64,000 nt of DNA from Pseudomonas sp. REP124. Its GTDB lineage: Bacteria > Pseudomonadota > Gammaproteobacteria > Pseudomonadales > Pseudomonadaceae. The DNA lies in the NCBI RefSeq assembly GCF_020164475.1, contig NZ_JAIQWX010000006.1, forward strand, positions 26,827 to 90,826, given 5' to 3'. The notes under the pieces are model-generated. The model was not told the DNA's origin. It saw nothing but the letters and a program-made list of their open reading frames with translations, and did not search any database. The position numbers and the translations under genes were made by a program. Shown one piece after another: positions 1 to 16,086 of this stretch (positions are counted from its first letter, which is position 1; each line of letters opens with the position of its first letter).

Positions 1-1931
1 CCTGTGATGAAGAGGGCGGCGGCCTGGTGACCCAGTTCGACAAGGACGACGTCGAGGCCGCGGGTCTGGTGAAGTTCGACTTCCTGGGTCTGCGGACCCT
101 GACCATTATCAAGTGGGCGATGGAGACCATCAACCGCGAGCAGGCCAAGCAAGGCCTGGATGATCTGAACATCGACTTCATCCCGCTCGACGACAAGAAA
201 ACCTACGATCTGCTGCAGAAAGCCGAAACCACGGCGGTGTTCCAGCTTGAATCGCGCGGCATGAAGGAGCTGATCAAGAAGCTCAAGCCCGACTGCCTGG
301 AAGACCTCATCGCACTGGTGGCCCTGTTCCGTCCAGGCCCTCTGCAATCGGGCATGGTGGACGACTTCATCAACCGCAAGCACGGTCGCGCCGAGCTGGC
401 GTATCCGCACTCGGACTATCAGTACGAAGGCCTCAAGCCGGTACTGGCACCGACCTACGGCATCATCCTGTACCAGGAACAGGTGATGCAGATCGCCCAG
501 GTCATGGCCGGCTACACCCTCGGCGGTGCGGACATGCTGCGTCGTGCGATGGGTAAGAAAAAGCCCGAAGAAATGGCCAAGCAGCGCGGCGGTTTCATTG
601 AGGGTTGCGCCACCAACAATATCGATGCGGACCTGGCCGGTAACATTTTCGACCTGGTAGAGAAGTTCGCAGGTTACGGCTTCAACAAATCCCACTCCGC
701 CGCCTATGGCCTGGTGTCGTATCAGACCGCGTGGCTCAAGACCCACCACCCGGCGCCGTTCATGGCGGCGGTGTTGTCGGCGGATATGCACAACACCGAC
801 AAGGTCGTGACCCTGATCGAGGAAGTGCGCAGCATGAAACTGCGCCTCGACGCGCCGGATGTGAACGCGTCGGAGTTCAAGTTCACCGTGAATGACGAGG
901 GCCGGATCATTTACGGCCTGGGTGCGATCAAGGGGGTTGGCGAAGGTCCGGTCGAGGCCATCACCGAGGCGCGCCAGGACGGTCCGTTCAAGGATCTGTT
1001 CGACTTCTGCGCCCGTGTCGACCTCAAACGTGTGAACAAGCGAACGCTTGACGGTTTGATTCGTAGCGGTGCGCTGGATCGTCTCGGTCCTTACTTCCAT
1101 GACGAAGTGAAAGCCTATCAGGCCAATATCGACCTTAACCGCGCGGTGCTGCTGACGGCGTTGGAAGAGGCCATCAAGGCGGCCGAGCAAACTGCCAGGA
1201 CCCATGACAGTGGTCACGCCGACCTGTTTGGCGGCCTGTTCGTCGAAGAAGATTCCGACGTCTACGCCAATCATCGCAAGGCCCGGGAACTGACCCTCAA
1301 GGAGCGGCTCAAGGGTGAAAAAGACACCCTGGGCCTGTACCTGACCGGTCACCCGATCGACGAATACGAAGGTGAAATCCGCCGTTTCGCGCGCCAGCGC
1401 ATCATCGATCTGAAACCTGCCCGTGATACCCAGACTGTTGCGGGCATGATCATCGCCTTGCGGGTAATGAAGAACAAAAAGGGCGACAAGATGGGGTTCA
1501 TCACCCTGGATGACCGCTCCGGGCGTATCGAGGCGTCGCTGTTTGCCGATGCGTTCCACTCGGCCCAGGCGCTGTTGCAGACCGATGCGATGGTGGTGGT
1601 CGAAGGCGAAGTCAGCAACGACGATTTCTCCGGCGGCCTGCGGTTGCGGGTCAAGCGGGTGATGAGCATGGAGGATGCGCGTACCAACCTGGCGGAAAGC
1701 CTGCGTCTGAAGGTTCAGACTCAGGATCTCAAGGGCGATCAGCTACGCTGGTTGGGCGACCTGTTCAAGCGTCACCGCGGTGCGTGCCCGATCACCATGG
1801 AATACACCAGCCCCGATGCGAAGGCCTTGTTGCAGTTCGGCGAGGGCTGGCGAATCGATCCGGCGGATGCGTTGATTCAAGCCCTGCGTGACCAGTTCGG
1901 GCGAGACAACGTCTTCCTCCAATACCGTTAA
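1..1931 (+). CDS. dnaE: DNA polymerase III alpha subunit, C-terminal part (5' end outside window)
   Basis: The reading frame is open from base 3, so this is the distal part of the gene (about 643 residues of roughly 1,170). It encodes the replicative polymerase subunit that adds nucleotides at the fork. The fragment starts just before the KFDFLGLRT segment, which holds the third catalytic aspartate of the palm (codon 78-80). The fingers and tandem helix-hairpin-helix region follow (YGFNKSHSAAYG), then an OB-fold around VAGMIIALRVMKNKKG and the C-terminal tau-binding region. Downstream accA keeps the usual Pseudomonas order. The GTG at 27 is internal, not a start. Confidence 0.97.
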   Translation, partial: CDEEGGGLVTQFDKDDVEAAGLVKFDFLGLRTLTIIKWAMETINREQAKQGLDDLNIDFIPLDDKKTYDLLQKAETTAVFQLESRGMKELIKKLKPDCLEDLIALVALFRPGPLQSGMVDDFINRKHGRAELAYPHSDYQYEGLKPVLAPTYGIILYQEQVMQIAQVMAGYTLGGADMLRRAMGKKKPEEMAKQRGGFIEGCATNNIDADLAGNIFDLVEKFAGYGFNKSHSAAYGLVSYQTAWLKTHHPAPFMAAVLSADMHNTDKVVTLIEEVRSMKLRLDAPDVNASEFKFTVNDEGRIIYGLGAIKGVGEGPVEAITEARQDGPFKDLFDFCARVDLKRVNKRTLDGLIRSGALDRLGPYFHDEVKAYQANIDLNRAVLLTALEEAIKAAEQTARTHDSGHADLFGGLFVEEDSDVYANHRKARELTLKERLKGEKDTLGLYLTGHPIDEYEGEIRRFARQRIIDLKPARDTQTVAGMIIALRVMKNKKGDKMGFITLDDRSGRIEASLFADAFHSAQALLQTDAMVVVEGEVSNDDFSGGLRLRVKRVMSMEDARTNLAESLRLKVQTQDLKGDQLRWLGDLFKRHRGACPITMEYTSPDAKALLQFGEGWRIDPADALIQALRDQFGRDNVFLQYR

Positions 1932-2070
1932 CGGTCAGTGCTATCAGTTTGCCCTGAGCGTGACCTGAATTTTTAATCTCGACCTGAACGCGCCTCTCCC
2001 TTAAGGTAGGGCGCGAATAGACAACCGGCCGGCCCAAGCTCTCTTGGACGTCGACCCAAGACGGACGCCT

Positions 2071-3018
2071 ATGAACCCGAATTTCCTGGATTTCGAACAG
2101 CCGATCGCCGACCTGCAAGCCAAGATCGAAGAGTTGCGCTTGGTCGGTAATGACAATTCGCTGAATATCGGCGATGAGATCTCCCGCCTGCAGGACAAGA
2201 GCAAAACCTTGACCGAAGACATCTTCGGCAAGCTGACCAGCTGGCAGATCGCACGTCTGGCGCGCCACCCCAAGCGCCCGTACACCCTGGACTACATCGA
2301 TCACATCTTCACCGAGTTCGATGAGTTGCACGGTGACCGTCACTTCTCCGACGACGCCGCCATCGTGGGCGGTATCGCCCGCCTGGAAGACCAGCCAGTG
2401 ATGGTCATCGGTCACCAGAAAGGCCGTGAAGTGCGCGAAAAGGTTCGCCGCAACTTCGGCATGCCGCGTCCGGAAGGCTACCGCAAGGCTTGCCGCCTGA
2501 TGGAAATGGCCGAACGCTTCAAGATGCCGATCCTGACCTTCATCGATACCCCGGGAGCTTATCCGGGCATCGACGCCGAAGAGCGCAACCAGAGCGAAGC
2601 GATCGCCTGGAACCTGCGCGTCATGGCTCGCCTGAAAACCCCGATCATCGCCACCGTTATTGGTGAGGGTGGTTCCGGCGGCGCACTGGCGATCGGTGTC
2701 TGCGATCAGCTGAACATGCTGCAGTACTCGACCTACTCGGTGATTTCGCCGGAAGGTTGCGCCTCGATTCTGTGGAAAACCGCAGAAAAGGCACCGGATG
2801 CCGCTGAAGCCATGGGCATCACCGCCGAGCGCCTCAAAGGCCTGGGCATCGTGGACAAGGTGATCAACGAGCCTCTGGGCGGCGCACACCGTGATCCGGC
2901 CACTGCGGCAGCTTCGATCCGTGCCGAACTGAGCTCGCAACTGTCGATGCTCAAGAAGCTCGATCACAAGGCGCTGCTGGATCGTCGTTACGAGCGTCTG
3001 ATGAGCTACGGCCTGTAA
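2071..3018 (+). CDS. accA: Acetyl-CoA carboxylase carboxyltransferase subunit alpha
   Basis: 315 residues, the usual family length. With AccD it forms the carboxyltransferase that moves the carboxyl group from biotin-BCCP to acetyl-CoA, giving malonyl-CoA for fatty acid synthesis. The start [12 protein letters not shown] is the conserved AccA N-terminus; the frame extends 9 codons upstream but without homology. The crotonase-fold core shows the glycine-rich [12 protein letters not shown] segment that builds the oxyanion hole. It lies 139 bases after dnaE in the same direction, as in P. aeruginosa. No simple terminator follows; a REP pair lies directly downstream. Confidence 0.97.
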   Translation: MNPNFLDFEQPIADLQAKIEELRLVGNDNSLNIGDEISRLQDKSKTLTEDIFGKLTSWQIARLARHPKRPYTLDYIDHIFTEFDELHGDRHFSDDAAIVGGIARLEDQPVMVIGHQKGREVREKVRRNFGMPRPEGYRKACRLMEMAERFKMPILTFIDTPGAYPGIDAEERNQSEAIAWNLRVMARLKTPIIATVIGEGGSGGALAIGVCDQLNMLQYSTYSVISPEGCASILWKTAEKAPDAAEAMGITAERLKGLGIVDKVINEPLGGAHRDPATAAASIRAELSSQLSMLKKLDHKALLDRRYERLMSYGL

Positions 3019-3036
3019 GCAGACCTCGCTTCATCC

Positions 3037-3128
3037 ATGTGGGAGCGGGCTTGCTCGCGAAAGCGGTGCATCAGTCAACGATGATGTTGAATGTGATGCC
3101 CTCTTCGCGAGCAAGCCCGCTCCCACAT
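3037..3128. repeat. REP pair (REPIN), accA-tilS
   Basis: Two inverted copies of the Pseudomonas REP, head GTGGGAGCGGGCTTGCTCGCGA (3039-3060) and its reverse complement (3104-3126), are separated by about 43 unique bases. The arms can fold into a long hairpin in RNA or single-stranded DNA. Such elements are mobilised in trans by RAYT transposases; none is encoded in this window. It may act as an mRNA 3' stabiliser for accA. Confidence 0.9.
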
Positions 3129-3151
3129 TTGATTTGTGCAAAGGGATCGCC

Positions 3152-4480
3152 ATGAGCCAGTCAAAGATTGATCTTGCTGCCCGGCTTCTGCTGAATCTCG
3201 CCCCTTGGCGCAACGCCACCACCTGGCGCATCGCCTTCTCCGGTGGTCTCGATTCCACCGTCCTGCTGCATCTGCTCGCACATCTATCCAAAACCGAATC
3301 CCTGCCGGCGCTGAGCGCCATCCATGTCCATCACGGCCTTCAGGCGGCGGCCGATGCGTGGCCGCAGCACTGCCAGTCGGTGTGTGATGGCTTGGGTGTG
3401 CCGATTCAGATCGTTCGCGTTCAGGTTCGGCCCGGCGCCAGCCTTGAGCGGGCGGCTCGGGATGCGCGTTATGCCGCATTCAGCGAGGCTACGCAGAATG
3501 ACGAAGTCCTGCTGACCGGCCAGCACCGCGATGATCAAGCGGAAACCCTGTTGTTTCGCCTGCTGCGTGGTACCGGGGTGCGAGGGTTGTCGGGCATGCC
3601 ACGCCAGCGTGCGCTGGGTCGTGGTCATCTCTTGCGGCCATTGCTCGATGTCAGTCGAACGGAGCTGGAGGTCTACGCCACCGAGCACCGGTTGAGCTGG
3701 ATCGAAGACCCTTCCAACCAGGATCACCAGTTTTCGCGCAACTACCTGCGTCATCAGGTGTTCCCCGCGCTGAACTCGCGCTGGCCGCAAGCGATGGCGA
3801 CCATGGCTCGCAGTGCGGAGCATTTGCATGAGGCGCAGGGGCTGCTGGATGAGCTGGCGCAGATCGACTTGAGCCAGGCGCGTACCCAAAGTGAATTCGA
3901 TTGGCTCGGTTTGCCGTCACTTGAACTGGCATCGCTGGAGAAACTTTCCGCCGCTCGTCAGCGCAATGCCCTCGGTCACTGGCTCGCGCCGCTCACGCGC
4001 ATGCCCGACAGCGACCATTGGTCGGGTTGGGTAAGTCTGCGCGACGCCACTGGCGATGCCCGGCCGATCTGGCGCCTGGCGGATGGCGAGTTGCATCGCG
4101 CGGGTGGGCGAATCTGGTGGCTGTCGGGTGCCTGGTTGCGTGCAGCGCCGGCGGTTGGGGGGTGGCCCGATCCCTCGCAAACCCTGACATTACCTGACAA
4201 TGGCGTGCTCACGCTCACGGGCCAAATCCCCGCTGGCCCCCTGCAGATTCACTATCGTGAAGGGGGAGAGGTGATGGAACTGGCGGGTCGCGGGCACCGT
4301 GATCTGAAGCGTTTGCTCAATGAAAGCGCGGTCCCGCTGTTCGTGCGCGGCAGATTGCCGCTGCTGTTCGCGGGCGGGCAATTGCTGGCGGTAGCCAATA
4401 TCGACGGGCTCGATGGCGGTCCTTCGGGCAGCTGGCGTTTGCACTGGCAGCCACCGGTCGAAGATCAAGGTTTGAGATGA
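3152..4480 (+). CDS. tilS: tRNA(Ile)-lysidine synthetase
   Basis: 442 residues. TilS attaches lysine to C34 of the tRNA-Ile that reads AUA, an essential modification changing both codon reading and charging. The PP-loop motif SGGLDST (residues 30-36) binds ATP. The central TilS substrate-binding domain and the C-terminal domain (MELAGRGHRDLKRLLNE) are present. The start MSQSKIDLAARLL at 3152 is preferred over the frame opening at 3134, whose first six codons lie beside the REP element. Confidence 0.95.
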   Translation: MSQSKIDLAARLLLNLAPWRNATTWRIAFSGGLDSTVLLHLLAHLSKTESLPALSAIHVHHGLQAAADAWPQHCQSVCDGLGVPIQIVRVQVRPGASLERAARDARYAAFSEATQNDEVLLTGQHRDDQAETLLFRLLRGTGVRGLSGMPRQRALGRGHLLRPLLDVSRTELEVYATEHRLSWIEDPSNQDHQFSRNYLRHQVFPALNSRWPQAMATMARSAEHLHEAQGLLDELAQIDLSQARTQSEFDWLGLPSLELASLEKLSAARQRNALGHWLAPLTRMPDSDHWSGWVSLRDATGDARPIWRLADGELHRAGGRIWWLSGAWLRAAPAVGGWPDPSQTLTLPDNGVLTLTGQIPAGPLQIHYREGGEVMELAGRGHRDLKRLLNESAVPLFVRGRLPLLFAGGQLLAVANIDGLDGGPSGSWRLHWQPPVEDQGLR

Positions 4481-7237
<2,757 letters not shown>

Positions 7238-7272
7238 TCCTCATTTCTCCGGTAAAGTACCGCACGATTAAC

Positions 7273-7294
7273 GCTCAGGCCCTCGGGCCTGAGC
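7273..7294 (+). terminator. Perfect 9-bp hairpin between kdsA and eno
   Basis: GCTCAGGCC-CTCG-GGCCTGAGC is a perfect 9-bp stem with a four-base loop, 36 bases after the kdsA stop. There is no U-tract (CTTATCGTCC follows), so it is a poor intrinsic terminator. It may protect the kdsA mRNA end or cause partial attenuation before eno. Confidence 0.5.
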
Positions 7295-7342
7295 CTTATC
7301 GTCCGCAAGTCTGCCCCGCTGCACACCACTTGCCGACGGTAA

Positions 7343-8683
<1,341 letters not shown>

Positions 8684-8764
8684 TCGATGACTGAAAAAAA
8701 GACGACAGATTGTGTCGGAAAAATCGCTACGGCGACGTTTTTGCCACTAATCTGATGCCTTATC

Positions 8765-8796
8765 AGCACAAGCCTGGTTCTTCCAGGCTTCGTGCT
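8765..8796 (+). terminator. Strong hairpin after eno
   Basis: AGCAC-AAGCCTGG-TTCTT-CCAGGCTT-C-GTGCT gives about 13 paired bases with one bulged C. It lies 82 bases after the eno stop and before ftsB. It lacks a clean U-tract directly behind it, so the stem is certain but terminator function is not. Confidence 0.5.
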
Positions 8797-8853
8797 GTCA
8801 GTAGCTTCATGTTTTGGTGTGGCGGTCTTTTTTCACTGGATACCTGATATTCG

Positions 8854-9132
8854 ATGCGCAGTCCCAATTGGTTGTTCCTCGTCTTGCTTCTGTTGCTGGC
8901 CGGCCTGCAGTACCGCCTGTGGGTGGGTAATGGCAGCCTGGCGCAAGTGGCCGAGCTGACGCAGCAGATTGCGGATCAGCATGCCGAGAACGAGGCGCTG
9001 CTGGAGCGCAATCGGGTGATGGACGCTGAAGTCAGCGAGTTGAAGAAGGGCATGGAGACCGTTGAAGAGCGGGCTCGCCATGAATTGGGCATGGTCAAGG
9101 ACGGTGAAACCCTTTACCAGTTGGCACAATGA
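8854..9132 (+). CDS. ftsB: Cell division protein FtsB
   Basis: 92 residues. FtsB is a small bitopic inner-membrane protein that forms the FtsQ-FtsL-FtsB complex, linking early and late divisome assembly. One transmembrane segment is seen at about residues 4-20 (NWLFLVLLLLLAGLQYRLW). A periplasmic coiled coil follows (roughly 25-72), ending in the conserved EERARHELGMVKDGETLY. The eno-ftsB-ispD order is conserved in gamma-proteobacteria. Its stop overlaps the ispD start by 4 bases, implying translational coupling. Confidence 0.95.
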   Translation: MRSPNWLFLVLLLLLAGLQYRLWVGNGSLAQVAELTQQIADQHAENEALLERNRVMDAEVSELKKGMETVEERARHELGMVKDGETLYQLAQ

Positions 9133-9836
9133 ACCAGTCTCTACCGGCCTTCTGGGCCGTGATTCCTGCCGCGGGCGTCGGTGCCCGTATGGCCGCGGAC
9201 CGTCCCAAGCAATACTTGCAACTGGGCGGGCGCACAATTCTCGAACACAGCCTTGGCTGTTTCCTTGATCACCCAAGCCTCAAGGGCGTGGTGGTCAGTC
9301 TTGCTGTCGATGATCCCTACTGGCCGAACCTGGCCTGCGCCAGCGACCCGCGCATTGCCCGTGTCGAAGGCGGCGCCGAGCGTTCCGGTTCGGTGCTCAA
9401 TGCGCTGCTGCATCTGCACGGGCAGGGCGCGGGCGATGATGATTGGGTGCTGGTGCACGATGCGGCGCGTCCGAACCTGAGCCGTGACGATCTGGATCAC
9501 CTGCTGGCCGAGCTTGCCGATGATCCGGTGGGCGGGCTGCTGGCGGTGCCGGCGCGGGACACGCTCAAGCGGGTCGACAAGCACGGTCGTGTGGTTGAGA
9601 CCGTGGATCGCAGCGTGATCTGGCAAGCCTACACGCCACAGATGTTCCGCCTCGGTGCCTTGCATCGCGCGCTGGCGGACAGTCTGGTGGCGGATGCGGT
9701 GATTACCGATGAAGCGTCGGCCATGGAGTGGTCGGGGCAGTCGCCGCGTCTGATCGAAGGCCGCTCCGATAACCTCAAGGTCACTCGACCCGAGGATCTC
9801 GACTGGTTGCGTCAGCGCTGGGCTAACCGCCGCTAA
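9129..9836 (+). CDS. ispD: 2-C-methyl-D-erythritol 4-phosphate cytidylyltransferase
   Basis: 235 residues. It transfers CMP from CTP to MEP in the non-mevalonate isoprenoid pathway. The nucleotide-binding segment IPAAGVGARMAADRPKQYL lies at residues 12-30, and VHDAARPNL is the second signature. Its pathway partner ispF is about 3 kb downstream, separated by the formaldehyde genes, as in other Pseudomonas. Its 3' end overlaps the convergent LysR gene by 4 bases. Confidence 0.97.
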   Translation: MNQSLPAFWAVIPAAGVGARMAADRPKQYLQLGGRTILEHSLGCFLDHPSLKGVVVSLAVDDPYWPNLACASDPRIARVEGGAERSGSVLNALLHLHGQGAGDDDWVLVHDAARPNLSRDDLDHLLAELADDPVGGLLAVPARDTLKRVDKHGRVVETVDRSVIWQAYTPQMFRLGALHRALADSLVADAVITDEASAMEWSGQSPRLIEGRSDNLKVTRPEDLDWLRQRWANRR

Positions 9837-10732
9837 AAGATCCTGTATTCAGGCCGCTCGGCCAGCCCCTCTTTCAAATAATCCACCAACTTGCGCACCT
9901 TCGGCGACAGATGCCGCTGCTGCGGATACAGCGCCCAAACCGCCGTATTAGGCGGTTGATGAGCTTCAAGCAGCGAAATCAAAGCACCGCTCTTCAGATG
10001 CTCCAGCACGTAATAGTCCGGCAACTGACACAACCCGACCCCCTGCAAGGCCGCATCCAGCACCGCCTGCCCACTGTTGCAACGCCAGTTTCCCTGCACC
10101 CGCTGCGAAAATTCCCGCCCGTTCTGTTCCAGTTGCCACTGGTCCGAGCTGCCGATGAGGCAGTTATGCCGGCTCAGTTCCGACAAACTGTGTGGGCGAC
10201 CGTACCGCTCGAGGTAGGAAGGCGACGCACACAAATACATGCGTCGTGGCGCCAGGCGCGTGGCGACCAGTCGCGAGTCCTGCAATCGCCCCAAACGAAT
10301 CGCCAGATCGAGGCCTTCGTGCACCAGGTCCAGTTGGCGATTGCTCAGTTCAATGTCGATTCGCAACTGTGGATACAACCCCATGAATCGCGTTACCAGC
10401 GGCACGATGAACCGCTCACCGTAGGCCACGGCGCAGGTCATGCGCAGCATGCCCTTGGGTTCGCTGGTCAAGTCGCCGACAGCTCGCAGAGCTTCTTCAC
10501 GACCGTCCTGCAAGCGTTGGCAATGTTGCAGGAAGGTTTGCCCGGCTTCGGTCAGGGTGACCCGACGCGTACTGCGGTAGAGCAGTCGCGTCTGCAAGCG
10601 CTCTTCAAGGCGTGCGATTTGTCGACTGATGTGGGAGGAAGAAACCCCCAGTTGTTCGGCCGCCGCCGTGAACTGGCTGCATTCGGCGACGGCGACGAAC
10701 TCGTCTATACCTTCCCAGCGACTTTCGGACAT
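9833..10732 (-). CDS. LysR-family transcriptional regulator
   Basis: 299 residues. An N-terminal winged helix-turn-helix (about residues 5-64, SQFTAAAEQLGVSSSHISRQIARLEERL) is followed by a LysR substrate-binding domain. It is transcribed away from frmA with a 107-base shared upstream region, the classic layout for a LysR regulator acting on its neighbour. Control of the formaldehyde genes is therefore likely but inferred. The effector is unknown. Confidence 0.9.
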   Translation of the reverse strand: MSESRWEGIDEFVAVAECSQFTAAAEQLGVSSSHISRQIARLEERLQTRLLYRSTRRVTLTEAGQTFLQHCQRLQDGREEALRAVGDLTSEPKGMLRMTCAVAYGERFIVPLVTRFMGLYPQLRIDIELSNRQLDLVHEGLDLAIRLGRLQDSRLVATRLAPRRMYLCASPSYLERYGRPHSLSELSRHNCLIGSSDQWQLEQNGREFSQRVQGNWRCNSGQAVLDAALQGVGLCQLPDYYVLEHLKSGALISLLEAHQPPNTAVWALYPQQRHLSPKVRKLVDYLKEGLAERPEYRIF

Positions 10733-10758
10733 CGGTGATTATCCCTGTACAGCAATAA

Positions 10759-11952
<1,194 letters not shown>

Positions 11953-11955
11953 GAA

Positions 11956-12032
11956 GCAGCTGTGAGCTACAAGCTGCAAGCTGCAAGTGGGTGCGCCTTC
12001 TTGCAGCTCGCGGCTCGTGGCTTGTCGCTGGG
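11956..12032. repeat. Palindromic repeat between frmA and fghA
   Basis: This is a run of AAGCTGCAAGCTGCAAG type followed by an inverted CTTGCAGCTCGCGGCTCG. The inner arms GCTGCAAG (11980-11987) and CTTGCAGC (12000-12007) are perfect. It resembles a second, GC-alternating family of Pseudomonas intergenic repeats, distinct from the GTGGGAGCG REPs in this window. In the transcript it would fold between the two operon genes. Confidence 0.6.
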
Positions 12033-12041
12033 AGAACTCCC

Positions 12042-12890
12042 ATGACTCTGGAAAATATTTCTTGCCAGAAAAGCTTCGGTGGCTGGCACAAGCGTTATCG
12101 CCATCGCTCGGAAACCCTCGGCTGCGACATGGTGTTCGCCGTGTATCTGCCACCGCAGGCGGAGCAGGGCGGCAAGTTGCCGGTGCTGTATTGGTTGTCG
12201 GGCCTGACCTGCACCGATGAGAACTTCATGCAGAAGGCCGGCGCAATGCGCGTGGCGGCCGAGCTGGGATTGATCATCGTCGCGCCGGACACCAGTCCAC
12301 GCGGTGCCGACGTGCCGGGTGATCCGGACGGTGCCTGGGACTTCGGCCTGGGCGCCGGGTTCTACCTCAATGCCACTCAGGAACCCTGGTCGCGTCACTA
12401 TCGGATGCATGATTACGTCGTGCAGGAATTGCCGGCCCTGGTCGAAGAGCATTTCCCTGCGTCGGACAAGCGCGGCATCAGCGGGCACTCCATGGGTGGT
12501 CACGGGGCGTTGGTCTGTGCGTTGCGCAATCCGGGGCGTTATCTGTCGGTGTCGGCGTTCTCGCCGATCAACAATCCGATGGACTGCCCCTGGGGGCAAA
12601 AGGCCTTTTCCCGCTACCTGGGCGAAGACCGTTCGAAATGGCGCGAGTGGGATGCCTGTGCCTTGATCGCCGAGGCGGATGAGAAGCTGCCGCTACTGGT
12701 GGATCAGGGGGACCGTGACGATTTCCTCGCCACTCAGCTCAAGCCCGAAGCCTTGCAACAGGCGACCAAAATGGCCGGTCATCCGCTGACGTTGCGCCTG
12801 CAACCGGGCTACGACCACAGCTATTTCTTCATCGCCAGTTTCATCGAAGATCACTTGCGGCATCACGCGCATGCTCTAGGTGCCCAATAG
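12042..12890 (+). CDS. fghA: S-formylglutathione hydrolase
   Basis: 282 residues, an alpha/beta-hydrolase of the esterase D type. It hydrolyses S-formylglutathione to formate and glutathione, completing formaldehyde detoxification begun by FrmA. The nucleophile elbow is [10 protein letters not shown], and the late His lies in YDHSYFFI. The start [12 protein letters not shown] at 12042 has GGGAGAA upstream. The frame extends a further 92 codons back into frmA without homology, so the longer version is rejected. Confidence 0.95.
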   Translation: MTLENISCQKSFGGWHKRYRHRSETLGCDMVFAVYLPPQAEQGGKLPVLYWLSGLTCTDENFMQKAGAMRVAAELGLIIVAPDTSPRGADVPGDPDGAWDFGLGAGFYLNATQEPWSRHYRMHDYVVQELPALVEEHFPASDKRGISGHSMGGHGALVCALRNPGRYLSVSAFSPINNPMDCPWGQKAFSRYLGEDRSKWREWDACALIAEADEKLPLLVDQGDRDDFLATQLKPEALQQATKMAGHPLTLRLQPGYDHSYFFIASFIEDHLRHHAHALGAQ

Positions 12891-12902
12891 CAGGTAGAAT
12901 CA

Positions 12903-12931
12903 CGCCCTGACAAAAATCGGGGCGTTTTTTT
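12903..12931 (+). terminator. Intrinsic terminator directly against the ispF start
   Basis: CGCCC-TGACAAAAATCG-GGGCG followed by seven T residues ends at 12931, and the ispF ATG is at 12932. It would stop fghA transcripts. The 3' arm GGGGCG is also the only purine-rich Shine-Dalgarno-like element before ispF, so hairpin formation and ispF translation should compete. Confidence 0.75.
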
Positions 12932-13405
12932 ATGCGTATTGGCCACGGCTACGATGTACACCGTTTCGCTGAAGGCGATTTCATTACTCTGGGCGGCGTG
13001 CGTATCGCACACGGCTTCGGGCTGCTCGCTCATTCCGACGGTGACGTCCTGCTGCACGCCTTGAGCGATGCCTTGCTTGGCGCCGCCGCGCTGGGCGATA
13101 TCGGCAAACACTTCCCGGACACCGACCCGCAGTACAAGGGCGCCGACAGCCGCGCGCTGCTGCGTCATGTCGTCGCACTGATCCACGCCAAGGGCTGGAA
13201 GGTCGGCAACGTCGACAACACCATCGTCGCCCAGGCACCGAAAATGGCTCCGCATATCGAATCCATGCGCGCACTGATTGCCGCGGATCTTCAAGTCGAA
13301 CTCGATCAGGTGAACGTGAAAGCCACCACCACCGAGAAGCTGGGCTTCGTCGGTCGCGAGGAAGGCATTGCCGTGCATTCCGTTGCCTTGTTGCTTCGCG
13401 CATGA
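12932..13405 (+). CDS. ispF: 2-C-methyl-D-erythritol 2,4-cyclodiphosphate synthase
   Basis: 157 residues, homotrimer. It cyclises CDP-ME 2-phosphate to MEcPP in isoprenoid synthesis. Zinc ligands are in GHGYDVHRF (Asp8, His10) and in the HSDGD motif (His42). The start cannot be moved downstream because these ligands are N-terminal, so the lack of a normal ribosome-binding site is real. Its stop overlaps truD by 4 bases, beginning a tight run to pcm. Confidence 0.97.
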   Translation: MRIGHGYDVHRFAEGDFITLGGVRIAHGFGLLAHSDGDVLLHALSDALLGAAALGDIGKHFPDTDPQYKGADSRALLRHVVALIHAKGWKVGNVDNTIVAQAPKMAPHIESMRALIAADLQVELDQVNVKATTTEKLGFVGREEGIAVHSVALLLRA

Positions 13406-14447
13406 ACGAACTGCAATTACTCGGCCCGCGTGCCTATGGCGAGGCCCTCGGCACTGCAGTATTGAAAGCCATCGCCGAAGATTTCCAGGTCGATGAAGTT
13501 CTCGACATTCCCTTGAGCGGCGACGGCGAACACCTGTGGATCTGGGTGGAGAAGCGTGGCCTGAACACTGAGGAAGCGGCGCGGCGCATTGCCAAGGCCG
13601 CCGGCGTGCCATTGCGCACCGTCAGCTATGCGGGGCTCAAGGACCGTCAGGCGCTGACCCGCCAGTGGTTCAGTGTGCAACTGCCGGGCAAGGCCGATCC
13701 GGATCTTTCGGCAGCGGAAAACGAGACGCTGAAAATCCTCAAGACCAGCCGACACAAGCGCAAGCTGCAACGCGGTGCCCATTCGGCCAATGGCTTCACC
13801 TTGCGCCTGACCCAGTTCGACGGCGACAAGGCCGCCATTGACGCGCGCCTGCAACTGATCTCCAAACAAGGCATCCCCAATTATTTCGGCGCCCAGCGTT
13901 TCGGGCATGACGGTGGCAACGTGGTCGACGCCCGTGCCTGGGCCGCGCGCAAGGCTTTGCCGGAGCAGCGCAATGTGCGCTCGCGTCTGCTCTCGACGGC
14001 CCGCAGTTTTCTGTTCAACCAGGTCTTGGCCGCCCGCGTCGCCGACGGCACCTGGCAGCAAGCACAGGTTGGCGATCTGCTGGCGTTCACTGACAGTCGC
14101 AGCTTCTTTCCCGCCGGTGAGGCCGAGTGCAGCGACCCGCGCCTGGCGATTCTCGATCTGCACCCGACGGGACCGCAGTGGGGCGAAGGTGACTCGCCGG
14201 CCACGGGCGCTGTCCATGAACTGGAGCAGGCTATCGCCGCTCGCGAAGCCGACCTTCGCGATTGGTTGATCAACGCCGGAATGAGCCACGAACGTCGTAT
14301 CCTGCGGCTGCCCATCGCCGGGTTGACGTGGCATTATCCCGAGCCTGACATTCTGCAACTGGAATTCGTCCTGCCGGCCGGATGCTTCGCCACCGTATTG
14401 GTGCGCGAGCTTGTCGATCTGGTGCCGGTAGGGCAGACGGACAGCCC

Positions 14448-14460
<13 letters not shown>
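13402..14460 (+). CDS. truD: tRNA pseudouridine(13) synthase
   Basis: 352 residues. It isomerises U13 of tRNA-Glu to pseudouridine. The catalytic-Asp motif is [12 protein letters not shown] (about residues 74-85), and the family signature [15 protein letters not shown] follows. The TruD insertion domain lies in the C-terminal half. Its start overlaps ispF, and its last 13 bases overlap surE. Confidence 0.96.
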
Positions 14461-15874
<1,414 letters not shown>

Positions 15875-16086
15875 GCATTTATTCAGGCACGCTGAATTCT
15901 CTTCGATGGCCTTTGTCTTACACCGGCATCGATGGTTTAAACAGGATGTTTTGTGTAACGGCAAACGTGTGCGTGAAGCCATTTCGCTTCATTAAGAGTA
16001 AAGCCTGCACGGGCCGTTATACTTGCGACATTTCGTGCCGACACATGGGCAAATCAAATTTTCAGCCACCACAAAGGGAGCGGCGG

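Noticed and set aside
33..60. GTG at 27 as the dnaE start
   Set aside because: The frame is open upstream to the window edge and continues the DnaE palm sequence, so the true start is outside.
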